Source: Gemmatimonadota bacterium (GTDB taxonomy: Bacteria > Gemmatimonadota > Gemmatimonadetes > Gemmatimonadales > Gemmatimonadaceae). Taken from it: DNA of 64,000 bases. The notes beneath the pieces were generated by a model. The model was given only the letters and a program-made list of their open reading frames with translations. It was not told the origin of the DNA and did no database searches. The translations under genes were made by a program, and so were the position numbers. Positions 44,171 to 53,033 of this stretch are shown here, one piece after another. Every line of letters begins with the position of its first letter. Position 1 is the stretch's first letter. Location of the stretch: the NCBI GenBank assembly GCA_021413975.1, contig JAIOPJ010000013.1, positions 1 through 64,000 of the forward strand, in the 5' to 3' direction.

Positions 44171-44205
44171 GCAGGGCCCGCCGCGCGCGACGCGGCGGGC
44201 CCTGC
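44171..44205 (+). terminator. Perfect 15-bp hairpin after etfA
   Basis: GCAGGGCCCGCCGCG, loop CGCGA, then its exact reverse complement. No U tract follows, so it may be a Rho-assisted or stability hairpin. Confidence 0.7.
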
Positions 44206-44236
44206 GGGCCCTGTGGTGCCTCGCGGTCACGCGCAC

Positions 44237-44248
44237 TATGTTCACGCC
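44237..44248 (+). promoter_or_regulatory. Candidate leaderless promoter of the Fe-S oxidoreductase gene
   Basis: TATGTT (44237-44242) ends 6 nt before the ATG at 44249, and no Shine-Dalgarno is present. Confidence 0.35.
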
Positions 44249-46309
44249 ATGACCGCCGCCAACGGGCTCTTCCTCGCCATCCTCGTCGTCTCGATCGGGT
44301 TCTTCGCCGCCAACGTCCAGCGGCTGATCGGCTACCTGCGCGTCGGCCGCCTCGACGATCTCCGCTGGAACGACGTGCCGGCCCGCGTGGGGAACCTCCT
44401 CGGCGTCGGCATCTTCCAGTCCAAGATCTTCCGCGACTCGATCGCCGGCCCCATGCACGCCGCGATCTTCTGGGGTTTCATGATCCTCGGCGCGGGCACC
44501 ACCGAGCTCCTCATCGAGGGCGTGGTCCCCTCGTTCAGCTACGCGAACTTCCTCCCGCAACAGGTCTACTGGCTCTACGTGGCCAGTCAGGAGGCCTTCG
44601 GTGCGATCGTGCTCGCGGCGGTCGCCATGGCGCTCTTCCGGCGCCTCACCAAGCGCGTGAAGCGGCTCATGGGCAAGGAGACGCATCCCAACGATCCGCT
44701 GCTGATCCTCTCCTGGATCGGCGCGCTGATGGTGACGATGTTCCTCGCGAGCGCCTTCCGGATCGCCGCCGAGCCGCTGGCGCTCGCCGGCATGCGGCCG
44801 ATCAGCTATCCGCTCGCGGTCGCGCTCGTGAACGTCGCGGTGGTGCCCTGGTTCCCGTCCCCGGTGTTCATGCACGAGCTCTTCTGGTGGGCCCATGCCC
44901 TGCTCGTACTCGGGTTCCTGAACTACCTGCCGTACTCCAAGCACCTGCATGTCGTCGCCTCGCTCCCCAACACCTACCTCTCGAACACCAGCGGCCCGGG
45001 TACGATCGGGGCCATGCGCCCGATGGACTTCGAGGGCGTGGAGGCCGAGCAGTTCGGCGCGAGCGATGTGGAGCACCTGAGCTGGAAGTCGCTGCTCGAT
45101 GGCTTCGCGTGCACCGAGTGCGGGCGCTGCACCGCGGTCTGCCCGGCCAACACCACGGGCAAGATGCTCAGCCCACGCAAGATCATGATCAACGTGCGCG
45201 AGCGGCTCGAGGCCAAGGCGCCCTGGATGGTCACCGACGCCGCCGGGGTCGCGACGCTCTCGCCCGACGCGCCCGTCGGCCTCGCCGAGAAGACCCTGCT
45301 CGGGGGCTACATCACCGACGAGGAACTCTGGGCCTGCACCTCGTGCCGCGCGTGCGTGTACGAATGCCCGGTCTCGATCGACCAGCTCTCGGTCATCAAC
45401 GAACTGCGCCGCAACCTGGTGCTCGCCGAGTCGCGGTTCCCCGAGGAGATGATGCCTGCCTTCGAGTCCATGGAGGCGAGTGGCTCGCCCTGGGCCTTCG
45501 ATCCGGGCGACCGCGGCAAGTGGGCCGAGGGGATGAACATCCCCACCATGGCCGAGATGGCCGCGCGCGGCGCAAAGCCCGAGGTGCTCTATTGGGTCGG
45601 CTGCATGGGATCGTTCGACGATCGCGCCAAGAAGACCACAGTGGCGTTCGCGAGGATCCTCCAGGCCGCGGGCGTCGATTTCGCGATCCTCGGTCAGGAG
45701 GAGAAGTGCAACGGCGACCCCGCGCGCCGCATGGGCAACGAGTACCTCTACCAGATGCTCGCCAAGGACAACGTCGAGACGCTGGGCAAGTACGGCGTCA
45801 GGACCGTCGTCACCGCCTGCCCGCACTGCTTCCACCAGCTCGGCAACGAGTACCCTCAGTTCGGCGGGGAGTACGACGTGGTGCATCACTCGACGTACAT
45901 CGAGCACCTGCTGGCCGAGGGGCGCGTGCCCATCCGTCAGGATCTGCACGCGCCGGTGAGCACGTTCACCTATCACGATTCCTGCTACCTCGGGCGCTAC
46001 AACGAGGTGTACGAGGCGCCGCGCGAGACGCTCAAGCGCGCCCTGCCGGTGATGAACCTCGTGGAGATGCCGCGCAGCAAGGACAAGGGGCTCTGCTGCG
46101 GCGCCGGCGGCGGCCGCATGTGGATGGAGGAGAAGGAAGGGAAGCGGATCAACATCGAACGCGCCGAAGAGGCGCTCTCCACGAATGCCGGTTCGATCGC
46201 GGTCGCCTGCCCCTTCTGCATGACGATGATGGCCGACGGCGTGAAGGCGAAGGGCAGCGAGGTCCCGGTGTACGACATCGCCGAGGTCGTGGCGCAGCAA
46301 TTGGTCTGA
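44249..46309 (+). CDS. Membrane Fe-S oxidoreductase, ETF:(mena)quinone oxidoreductase-like (EtfD type)
   Basis: 686 aa from the ATG at 44249. Five or so N-terminal membrane segments of the nitrate-reductase-gamma type, then two [4Fe-4S] ferredoxin motifs ([12 protein letters not shown] and [12 protein letters not shown]), then two CCG-like domains. The second has [11 protein letters not shown]; the first reads [12 protein letters not shown], a variant of the usual Cys-Cys-Gly. This architecture is the ETF:menaquinone oxidoreductase (EMO/EtfD) of bacteria without the ETF-QO flavoprotein. It probably moves electrons from EtfAB into the quinone pool. Confidence 0.9.
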   Translation: MTAANGLFLAILVVSIGFFAANVQRLIGYLRVGRLDDLRWNDVPARVGNLLGVGIFQSKIFRDSIAGPMHAAIFWGFMILGAGTTELLIEGVVPSFSYANFLPQQVYWLYVASQEAFGAIVLAAVAMALFRRLTKRVKRLMGKETHPNDPLLILSWIGALMVTMFLASAFRIAAEPLALAGMRPISYPLAVALVNVAVVPWFPSPVFMHELFWWAHALLVLGFLNYLPYSKHLHVVASLPNTYLSNTSGPGTIGAMRPMDFEGVEAEQFGASDVEHLSWKSLLDGFACTECGRCTAVCPANTTGKMLSPRKIMINVRERLEAKAPWMVTDAAGVATLSPDAPVGLAEKTLLGGYITDEELWACTSCRACVYECPVSIDQLSVINELRRNLVLAESRFPEEMMPAFESMEASGSPWAFDPGDRGKWAEGMNIPTMAEMAARGAKPEVLYWVGCMGSFDDRAKKTTVAFARILQAAGVDFAILGQEEKCNGDPARRMGNEYLYQMLAKDNVETLGKYGVRTVVTACPHCFHQLGNEYPQFGGEYDVVHHSTYIEHLLAEGRVPIRQDLHAPVSTFTYHDSCYLGRYNEVYEAPRETLKRALPVMNLVEMPRSKDKGLCCGAGGGRMWMEEKEGKRINIERAEEALSTNAGSIAVACPFCMTMMADGVKAKGSEVPVYDIAEVVAQQLV

Positions 46310-46319
46310 GGAGAGAGCC

Positions 46320-46805
46320 GTGAGCCAAGCGAACGCGGCGGTCGATCCGTTGCCCGACCATCCCGACCTGCCGTACAAGCCGCCGCTCGCGTACCTCGGG
46401 GCGATCGCGGTCGGCGTCGGGGTGCACCATTGGTGGCCGATGCATGCGCGCCCCGCCGGGTGGATGCCGGTCGGGGTCACAGTGGTCCTGCTCGGCGTCG
46501 CCCTCCTCGTCTGGGCGCAAGTCGTGTTCCGTGCCAAGCGCACGCCGCTCGAGCCCTGGAAGGCGACCAGGGCGATCGTCGACGACGGCCCGTTCGCGTG
46601 GTCGCGCAATCCGGTCTACATCGGGTTCGCGATCATCCAGGTGGGCATCGGCGTCTGGAGCGACAAGCTCGCGGTGGTCGCGCTCGTGCTCGTGCCGATG
46701 GTGCTCACGGCGCTGGTGATCGTACCGCGCGAGGAAGCGTATCTCCGGCGCAAGTTCGGCGCCGAGTACGAGGGTTACTGCTCGCGGGTCGGTCGCTGGT
46801 TCTGA
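46320..46805 (+). CDS. Isoprenylcysteine carboxyl methyltransferase-like membrane protein
   Basis: 161 aa from GTG, ten bases after the Fe-S oxidoreductase stop. Four membrane segments. GPFAWSRNPVYIGFAI and PREEAYLRRKFGAEYEGYC match the SAM-binding half of the ICMT/PEMT family. Substrate unknown; bacterial members may methylate small phenols, lipids or isoprenoid thiols. Its last 31 bases overlap the 3' end of the convergent small gene. Confidence 0.88.
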   Translation: MSQANAAVDPLPDHPDLPYKPPLAYLGAIAVGVGVHHWWPMHARPAGWMPVGVTVVLLGVALLVWAQVVFRAKRTPLEPWKATRAIVDDGPFAWSRNPVYIGFAIIQVGIGVWSDKLAVVALVLVPMVLTALVIVPREEAYLRRKFGAEYEGYCSRVGRWF

Positions 46806-47056
46806 CCGCTGCGCAGCGCGAGCGCCATGCTCGCCAACATGCGCTGTTCCTTGGGACTCATCGCGGCCAGCGTCTTCGGCGTCGCCAGCCCGCTCGAGAC
46901 GATCGCGTCGATCTCGTCCTTCAGGAGCCCCGCACGCGGCTTCCCGCCGGAGCCACCGAGTTCCGCGCGGAGGCGGTCACCGGCCCGCCGGATCGCCCAG
47001 GCCGAGAAGCCGAACAGCGTGAGGAGCGCGATCGTGCGCCACACCCAGGCCGGCAT
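46775..47056 (-). CDS. Small membrane protein of unknown function
   Basis: 93 aa with one N-terminal membrane segment (VWRTIALLTLFGFSAWAI), then a charged cytoplasmic tail (LKDEIDAIVSSGLATPKTL). Starts one base after the methyltransferase stop on the same strand, so it probably closes the gpmI-headed operon. Converges on and overlaps the ICMT-like gene. No family recognised. Confidence 0.65.
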   Translation of the reverse strand: MPAWVWRTIALLTLFGFSAWAIRRAGDRLRAELGGSGGKPRAGLLKDEIDAIVSSGLATPKTLAAMSPKEQRMLASMALALRSGQNQRPTREQ

Positions 47057-47057
47057 C

Positions 47058-47801
47058 TCAGGCGTGCCTCAGTTCATAGATCGTGATCGCGTGCACCGCC
47101 GAGCCCTCCGGCGCCGGTGGGTTGGTGGGACGGGTCTCGAAGTGCACGATCCGCGCGACGAGGCCGCGAGCGATCGCTTCGTCGAGGAAGAGGCCGAGCG
47201 CCACGCGCCCCTGGTCCGAGACCCACGCGACCCCGCCGGGCGCGAGCGTACGCTTGATCGCCTCGGCCACCAGCGGGGCGTAGGGCTTCTCGTAGAGCAC
47301 GTCGGCCGCGAGCACCACGTCGAACGTGCCCAGGTCTGCGGGGAAGTCGCGCCAGTCGACCATGCGCATGGCAGGTTCGCGTCCCACCACGCGCATGGCG
47401 TTGCGCGCCGTGAGCAGGGTCGAGTCGGCGTAGTAGTCGGTGGCGAGGACGTCGTAACCGGAGCGCATCGCCGCGATCGTCACCAATCCCAGGCCGCAGC
47501 CGAGCTCGAGCGCACGCGGGGTGGCCGCGCCACTTGCGGGGCGCGGGCCGACGGCGCCGGAGGTCGCGCCGTCCGACAGCGCCCGCTGCTCGAGGAACCC
47601 CGCCAGTACGATCGCCGCCGGCCAGAGATCGGCCCAGTAGGGCAAGCGATCGTCCTTCGCGAAGTCCGCTTCGCTGATCAGGTCGTCGGGGTCGCTCGGC
47701 TTCTCGAGCACCACGCGCCCCATCGGCAGCTCCACCGACATATCGACGAGCGTGAAACGACGGTCGAGCGCCGCGAGTTCGGGACGCATCATGACGGCCA
47801 T
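47058..47801 (-). CDS. Class I SAM methyltransferase of the METTL/ETFBKMT-like type
   Basis: 247 aa. LPYWADLWPAAIVLAGFL, ELGCGLGLVTIAAMRSG (SAM motif I) and VLAADVLYEKPYAPLVAEAI follow the layout of the METTL20/21-type seven-beta-strand protein methyltransferases. AWVSDQGRVAL resembles the DPGR-type stretch of METTL20 (ETF-beta lysine methyltransferase). etfB lies 3.9 kb away. The product could instead be another METTL relative or a nicotinamide/ribosomal methyltransferase. Confidence 0.8.
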   Translation of the reverse strand: MAVMMRPELAALDRRFTLVDMSVELPMGRVVLEKPSDPDDLISEADFAKDDRLPYWADLWPAAIVLAGFLEQRALSDGATSGAVGPRPASGAATPRALELGCGLGLVTIAAMRSGYDVLATDYYADSTLLTARNAMRVVGREPAMRMVDWRDFPADLGTFDVVLAADVLYEKPYAPLVAEAIKRTLAPGGVAWVSDQGRVALGLFLDEAIARGLVARIVHFETRPTNPPAPEGSAVHAITIYELRHA

Positions 47802-47820
47802 GGACCACCGCCGGCGGGGC

Positions 47821-49077
47821 TCACAGCGCGAATCCCTCCGCCGTGCCGGCGTCTTCGGTGAGCAACAGTGCCGACAGCCGTTCCCCGGCGGCGACCTGCG
47901 GCATCTCCTCGGGTACGATGAGCAGCGCGTTGGCCAGCGACATCGAGGTGAGGATCCCCGAGCCCTGCGGCCCCGTGAGCCGCGCGACCATCTGACCGTC
48001 GCTCCGCGGAGTGACGATCGCCCGCAGGAAGTGCGTCAGTCGCGCGCCGATGCTCACCGGTTCCTCGAGCGTGACCGTGATCGGCCGGCGATGCAGGCGC
48101 ACATGTCCGAGCATCCGACGGACCACGGGCCGTACGAACAGCTCGAAGGTGACCATCGCCGACACGGGGTTTCCCGGCAGTCCGATCCAGGGGATGCCAC
48201 GGATCATCCCGAACCCGAGCGGGGCACCGGGCCGCATGCGCACCTTCCAGAAACCCATCTCCGCCCCCATGGCCTCGAGTGCGGCGCGCGTGTGGTCGAA
48301 CTCTCCCACGCTCACGCCCGCCGAGGTCACGATCAGGTCGGGCCCGGCCGCGACCGCCCGCTCGAGCAGCGCGCGCATGGCCTCGAGCGTGTCGGCCGCG
48401 TGACCGAACCCGAGCGGCTCGCCGCCGGCCGTGCGCACGAGCGCGTCGAGCGTGTACGAGTTGGAACTCACGATCTTGCGGCCGGAGCGCACTTCGTCGA
48501 ACCGGTCGATGTCCACGAGCTCGTCGCCGGACCCGAGGATCGCCACGCGCGGCCGTCGATGCACGCGCGCGCTCGCCTGACCGATCGACGCGAGGATCCC
48601 GATCTGCGCTGCCGCGATCGGGATCCCGCCGGGCAGTGCGACCGCTCCCTCGTGCAGGTCCTCGCCGCGGAGGCGCGTGTTCTTGCCGGCGTCGCGGTCC
48701 TTGAGGATGCGCACGCGCTCCAGCCCGGCGTCGGTGTCCTCCACCCGCACCACGGTGTCGGCGCCCTCGGGGAGCGGGGCGCCGGTCATGATCCGCGTCG
48801 CCTGTCCGGGTCCGAGCGCGCGCGTCGCGAATGCCCCCGCGGCGATCGTCTCGAGCACCGGAAGCTCGATCGGATTCGCCTCGCTCGCGCCGAGCACGTC
48901 GGCCCCGCGCACGGCGTACCCGTCCATCGCCGAGTTGGTCCAGTGCGGGAGGGTGATCGGTGAGATCACGTCCTCCGCCAGCACGCGGCCGAGCGCGTCG
49001 CGGAGCGCGACCGTCTCCACGTCGAGCGGCCCGATCCCCTGCAGGATGCGCGCGACCGCCTCGGTGACCGAGAGCAT
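47821..49077 (-). CDS. moeA: Molybdopterin molybdotransferase
   Basis: 418 aa from the ATG at 49077, which overlaps the dacB stop (TGATG). MoeA signatures are in order: LPHWTNSAMDGYAVRG, IMTGAPLPEGADTVVRVED, the MoCF-like TSAGVSVGEFDHTRAAL, and WIGLPGNPVSAMVTFELF. It inserts molybdate into adenylylated molybdopterin. Located with mobA, mobB and fdhD; the longer ORF-track line at 49839 is shadow. Confidence 0.95.
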   Translation of the reverse strand: MLSVTEAVARILQGIGPLDVETVALRDALGRVLAEDVISPITLPHWTNSAMDGYAVRGADVLGASEANPIELPVLETIAAGAFATRALGPGQATRIMTGAPLPEGADTVVRVEDTDAGLERVRILKDRDAGKNTRLRGEDLHEGAVALPGGIPIAAAQIGILASIGQASARVHRRPRVAILGSGDELVDIDRFDEVRSGRKIVSSNSYTLDALVRTAGGEPLGFGHAADTLEAMRALLERAVAAGPDLIVTSAGVSVGEFDHTRAALEAMGAEMGFWKVRMRPGAPLGFGMIRGIPWIGLPGNPVSAMVTFELFVRPVVRRMLGHVRLHRRPITVTLEEPVSIGARLTHFLRAIVTPRSDGQMVARLTGPQGSGILTSMSLANALLIVPEEMPQVAAGERLSALLLTEDAGTAEGFAL

Positions 49078-50651
49078 CAGGGCGCCCCGAGCGTCGCGCC
49101 CGCGAGGAAGGCGACGAGTGCGTCCTGCACGCGCTCCACTTCGCGGTTGGCGACGACGTGGTTGTTGGAGAGGATCGAGAAGAGCAGCAGGCGCCCATCG
49201 GCGGTGGTGACGTAGCCGGAGAGCGAGCGGGCCTTGTCGAGCGTCCCCGTCTTGGCGTGGACGTTGCCCGCAGCCGGCGTGCCCCTCATGCGGTCGCCGA
49301 TCGTGCCGTCCACTCCGCCGATCGGCAGGGCGTCGTAGAAGGTGCGGAACTCCGGGCCGCGGTGCATCGCGCCGAGGACGCGCACGATCGTCTCGGGCGA
49401 GACATAGTCGTGCCGCGAGAGTCCGCTGCCGTCGCGGACCGCGAAGCCGGCGCTGTCCGCACCCCACGCGACCAGTTGGCGCTCGACGACCACGCGTCCG
49501 CTGTCCGCCGTGCCCACGCCCGTCCGCACCCGACCGAGCGTCTTGAAGAGGATCTCCCCGATCTGGTTCTGCGACGGCTTCTCGAAGAAGGGGAGGATCG
49601 CGCTGAGCGGTGGTGAGAGGCGCGATGCGAGCGTGACGTAGCCGGTGGTGTCGGCCAGGAGATCGGCCTCCACGCCACCGCGCACCCTGATGCCGCGGTC
49701 GGCGAGCGCTTCGGCGAACGCGTCGAGCCAGGCACCCGACGAATGCCGCAAGGCGACGTCGACCGTCACGCTGTCGCCCGGCCGCACGCTGCCCTGCAGC
49801 GTGAGCGACGGCCGCGCGCCCCGCACGTCGGCGGACCACTGCACGCGCGAGCGCGCCGCGCAGCAGGGGCCGCCCGTCACGACCTCCACCGTGCCGATCC
49901 GTGGCACGGTGCGCGAGGGCGAGGTGCGCACGGTCACCGGTGCGCCGGACACACGCCCGCCCACGACCGTCACGCGCGCGAAACCCTCGTTGAAGAAGAG
50001 CTCATCCACCGGCGCCGAGTACGCGTAGTCGAGGTCGTCCCACGCCCAGCCGAATCCGAGCGACGAATCGGGGAAGGCGTCGCCGCCGCGCATGAGGCGC
50101 CCCGTGATCTCGGTGATGCCGCGTGCGGCGAGCGAGTCGGCGAATGCCCGCAACGGGGCCATCGCGTCGCCGCCGCCGAGTGAGTCGCTGAAGGTCGGGT
50201 CACCGCTGCCCACCACCGCGAGGTCGCCGGTGAGGATCCCGTTCACCGGGTGCGCGGCGCCCAGCACACGGGTCTCGAACCGGAAGTCGGGCCCGAGCAG
50301 GGTGAGTGACGTCGCGCCGGTGAGCAGCTTCTGGTTCGACGCCGGCATGAAGAGCTTGCCCGAGTTGCGCGAATAGAGCGTGTCGCCGCTCAGCGCGTCG
50401 ACGACGAGCACGCCCCAGTGCGATGAGCGGAACATCGGGTCGTTCACGAGCGAGTCGGCGAGCCGGGAGAAGGCGCGCCGCGTGGAGCTCTCACCGCGCC
50501 CTGCGACGGCCACGGGAACCGGTGTCACGGTCGCGGGAGCACGGGTCGCCGGTACGGGTGCGGGCGTCACCGGCGCGGCACACCCCGCACCGAGCATCAG
50601 GGCGAGCACCACGATCGGGCGTGGGAGGAGCGTCGGACGATCAGCGGTCAT
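49077..50651 (-). CDS. dacB: D-alanyl-D-alanine carboxypeptidase/endopeptidase (PBP4 family)
   Basis: 524 aa with a lipobox (LMLGAGCAAP), so a lipoprotein. Penicillin-binding motifs: SxxK in PASNQKLLTG, SxN-type in KPSQNQIGE, and KTG in HAKTGTLDKARSLSG. It trims or cleaves peptidoglycan cross-links in the periplasm. Unusual position inside a molybdenum-cofactor gene set, coupled on both sides (ATGA to mobB, TGATG to moeA). Confidence 0.94.
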   Translation of the reverse strand: MTADRPTLLPRPIVVLALMLGAGCAAPVTPAPVPATRAPATVTPVPVAVAGRGESSTRRAFSRLADSLVNDPMFRSSHWGVLVVDALSGDTLYSRNSGKLFMPASNQKLLTGATSLTLLGPDFRFETRVLGAAHPVNGILTGDLAVVGSGDPTFSDSLGGGDAMAPLRAFADSLAARGITEITGRLMRGGDAFPDSSLGFGWAWDDLDYAYSAPVDELFFNEGFARVTVVGGRVSGAPVTVRTSPSRTVPRIGTVEVVTGGPCCAARSRVQWSADVRGARPSLTLQGSVRPGDSVTVDVALRHSSGAWLDAFAEALADRGIRVRGGVEADLLADTTGYVTLASRLSPPLSAILPFFEKPSQNQIGEILFKTLGRVRTGVGTADSGRVVVERQLVAWGADSAGFAVRDGSGLSRHDYVSPETIVRVLGAMHRGPEFRTFYDALPIGGVDGTIGDRMRGTPAAGNVHAKTGTLDKARSLSGYVTTADGRLLLFSILSNNHVVANREVERVQDALVAFLAGATLGAP

Positions 50652-51208
50652 GGTGGGGCAGGGGAGAGGTACTCGCGCTCCACCCAGTCGGCGAGCGCGT
50701 CCAGCCAGCTGGTATCATCAAGGTCGATTGAAGCACCCGGGAATCCCGGCACCGGCACATCCGACACCATCACGCGCCAGCTGCTCGCGTTCGCGGGTCC
50801 ATCGGTCCAGAGCGCGCTCGGGTGCACCGCCGCACGGAAGACCTCCACCTTGGGCAACGCGCTCGCCTTGAAGCCCTCGCAGAGCACGAGCTCGGCGTCG
50901 GCGAGGTAGCGCGCCGCGATCTCCTCGGGGGCGAGCTCGCGCTCCCACCGCATCACGAGCGCGAACTTGTCGGGCGACGCCATCGCCACGCGCTCGGCGT
51001 TGCCCTCGTGGAAGTGACGATAGGTGTCGGTCGCCGCGGGGTCCAGGTTGAACGTGTGTGACCCGTGCTTGAGCGTCATCACGCGATGGCCGCGTCGCGT
51101 GAGCTCCGCCGAGAGCCGCACCGTGAGCGTCGTCTTGCCGGCATGCTTCTTCCCGACGATCGCGAGGAGAGGCGGACGTGCGGGTGCGACGGCCGTCGGG
51201 TCACCCAC
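50648..51208 (-). CDS. mobB: Molybdopterin-guanine dinucleotide biosynthesis protein MobB
   Basis: 186 aa from GTG. P-loop VGKKHAGKTTLTVRLSAEL, TLKHGSHTFNLDP and LVLCEGFKASALPK match the MobB GTPase family. It is thought to support MobA in MGD formation. Starts 8 bp inside the mobA 3' end. Confidence 0.93.
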   Translation of the reverse strand: MGDPTAVAPARPPLLAIVGKKHAGKTTLTVRLSAELTRRGHRVMTLKHGSHTFNLDPAATDTYRHFHEGNAERVAMASPDKFALVMRWERELAPEEIAARYLADAELVLCEGFKASALPKVEVFRAAVHPSALWTDGPANASSWRVMVSDVPVPGFPGASIDLDDTSWLDALADWVEREYLSPAPP

Positions 51209-51881
51209 GCGCGGGCTCCACCGTCGACTCGTGGGCGACCCCTTCGGCCCACGCCAGTTCGGCCGGGGTGTTCACGTTCGCGAAGAGCCGCGCCGGGTCG
51301 CCGAACGCGCGCACCTCGTCGATCCCCATCCGCACGGTGCGCACGGCATCGTGGAACGCGATCACGCGCCGGTCGCCGGCATCGAGTGCTGCGGCGATGG
51401 CAGGCAAGCAGCGGGACGAGTACCAGGCGCAGAGCGGCTCCACCCCGCGCCGCGAACCGTCGCTCTCGGGGAGCACCGCATCGGCGCTCTCGCGCGCGCC
51501 GCGCGCCCGCAGTGCCGCGAGCAACGCTGCGCTCACGAACGGCATGTCCCACGCCACGAGCACGATCTCCCCTCTGGCATGCGTGAGCGCCGCATGGAGT
51601 CCACCGAGTGCCCCTTCGCCCGGCCGCACGTCGGCGGCCAGGCGCACCCCCGGCAGCCAGGCCACCGCGCCGGGGTCGTTGGCGATCAGCAGGAGCCCGT
51701 CGGTGACCGCGCCGAGCGCCCCGGCGACACGGTCGATGATCCGTGCTCCACCGACCTGCTCGAGCCCCTTGGGCAGTCCGCCGTACCGCGTCGCGCCACC
51801 TCCGGCGAGGATGACGCCGGTGCAGCGAGGCCGCGCGCTGTCGGCGCCGGCCGCATCGACCGCGGCGCCCGCAGCCCTCAC
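51201..51881 (-). CDS. mobA: Molybdenum cofactor guanylyltransferase
   Basis: 226 aa from GTG, overlapping the fdhD stop. GTP-binding start VILAGGGATRYGGLPKGLEQ preceded by a 20-residue Ala-rich extension; metal motif AWDMPFVSAAL; EPLCAWYSSRCLP. Attaches GMP to molybdopterin to give MGD. Confidence 0.92.
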   Translation of the reverse strand: MRAAGAAVDAAGADSARPRCTGVILAGGGATRYGGLPKGLEQVGGARIIDRVAGALGAVTDGLLLIANDPGAVAWLPGVRLAADVRPGEGALGGLHAALTHARGEIVLVAWDMPFVSAALLAALRARGARESADAVLPESDGSRRGVEPLCAWYSSRCLPAIAAALDAGDRRVIAFHDAVRTVRMGIDEVRAFGDPARLFANVNTPAELAWAEGVAHESTVEPARG

Positions 51882-52609
51882 GGCTCCCAGACCTGCGGCG
51901 TCCCCGACACCGCGCGCCCCACCAGCACCATGCCCGCCGCCTTCGCGATCTCCACGGCGATCGTGCTCGGCACGCTCGGCGTGGCCACGACCGACACGCG
52001 CGCCCGCGCCGCCTTGAAAGCGAGTTCGCCCGAGATCCGTCCGGTCACCAGCAACACCAGGTCGTCCGGACGCTCGCCCGCGAGTATCCGTTGCCCCAGC
52101 ACCTTGTCCACCGCGTTGTGCCGCCCGATGTCCTCGGCGTGCGCGAGCAGCGTCTCGCCGTCGGTGAGTGCGGCCGCATGGATGCCGCCGGTCGACTGGT
52201 AGCGCTCACCGCGCGCGAAGAGTTCCTTGAAGAGTGCGCGCGTGCGGGCGAGATCGGGCACGCTGGGCCGAGTGGCGCGGCGCGGCACCGCGCTGAGCGA
52301 TCCGAGGATCGTCGTCACCGCGCCACAGCCGGACGCGAGCACACGCCGGCGTTCCTGTCCCTCGACCGTCTCGAAGCGCTCCGCCGGCACAGTGACCCAG
52401 AAGCCGGGCTCCTTGGCGCAGGGTCGCATGGTGAGCAGGTCGGCACGCGAATCGATGTAGCCCTCGCCGAAGCACCATCCCACGACGAGTTCGGGGAGCT
52501 GGTCGGGGGTGCACATCCAGGTGACGGCCGGCTGACCGTTCACCTCGAGCCAGACGAGCACCTCGTCCACCGCGTCGAGGCTCGTGCCGCCGTCCGGCAG
52601 TCGCGTCAC
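51878..52609 (-). CDS. fdhD: Formate dehydrogenase accessory sulfurtransferase FdhD
   Basis: 243 aa from GTG overlapping the queD stop. PELVVGWCFGEGYI, STGGIHAAAL and HAEDIGRHNAVDKVLG are standard FdhD segments. The sulfur-carrying CxxC loop is reduced to a single Cys (ASGCGAVTT). FdhD transfers sulfur to the molybdenum cofactor of formate dehydrogenases. No formate dehydrogenase gene is in the window. Confidence 0.93.
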   Translation of the reverse strand: MTRLPDGGTSLDAVDEVLVWLEVNGQPAVTWMCTPDQLPELVVGWCFGEGYIDSRADLLTMRPCAKEPGFWVTVPAERFETVEGQERRRVLASGCGAVTTILGSLSAVPRRATRPSVPDLARTRALFKELFARGERYQSTGGIHAAALTDGETLLAHAEDIGRHNAVDKVLGQRILAGERPDDLVLLVTGRISGELAFKAARARVSVVATPSVPSTIAVEIAKAAGMVLVGRAVSGTPQVWEP

Positions 52610-53031
52610 GCGGGCTCGACCTCGGCCCAGAGTCCGGGCTCCTCGGCGACCCGCACGCGCACCACGCGCGTCGCGGCGCCGAGCGCGTCCTGCACCGCCC
52701 GCGCGATCCACCAGGCGAGGTTCTCACTCGTGGGGATGAGCTTGCCTTCGTGGAACTCGGCGACGTCGAGCACGAGGTTGCGATGGTCGAGGACGTCGAC
52801 GACGCGCTCGCGCAGCGCGCGGTCGAGTGCCCCGAGATCGGCGCAGAATCCCGTGAGCGCGTCGATCGGCCCGCCGACCGTCACGTCGCAGACGTAGGTG
52901 TGGCCATGCCAGTTGGGCCGCGCACAGAGCCCGAACGCGGCCGCGTTGCGCGCATCGTCCCACTCCGGGCGCCGGTACCGATGCGCCGCCGAGAAGGTCA
53001 CCCGCCGCGTGAGCGTCGCGCGCGAGGTCAC
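52606..53031 (-). CDS. queD: 6-carboxytetrahydropterin synthase (QueD/PTPS family)
   Basis: 141 aa from the GTG at 53031, two bases after the upstream stop; upstream M codons in the ORF track belong to shadow sequence. The Zn-binding His set and catalytic Cys are present (FSAAHRYRRPE, GLCARPNWHGHTY), with DHRNLVLD and PTSENLAWWI. Makes 6-carboxytetrahydropterin for queuosine, or pyruvoyl-tetrahydropterin. Overlaps fdhD. Confidence 0.9.
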   Translation of the reverse strand: MTSRATLTRRVTFSAAHRYRRPEWDDARNAAAFGLCARPNWHGHTYVCDVTVGGPIDALTGFCADLGALDRALRERVVDVLDHRNLVLDVAEFHEGKLIPTSENLAWWIARAVQDALGAATRVVRVRVAEEPGLWAEVEPA

Positions 53032-53033
53032 GG

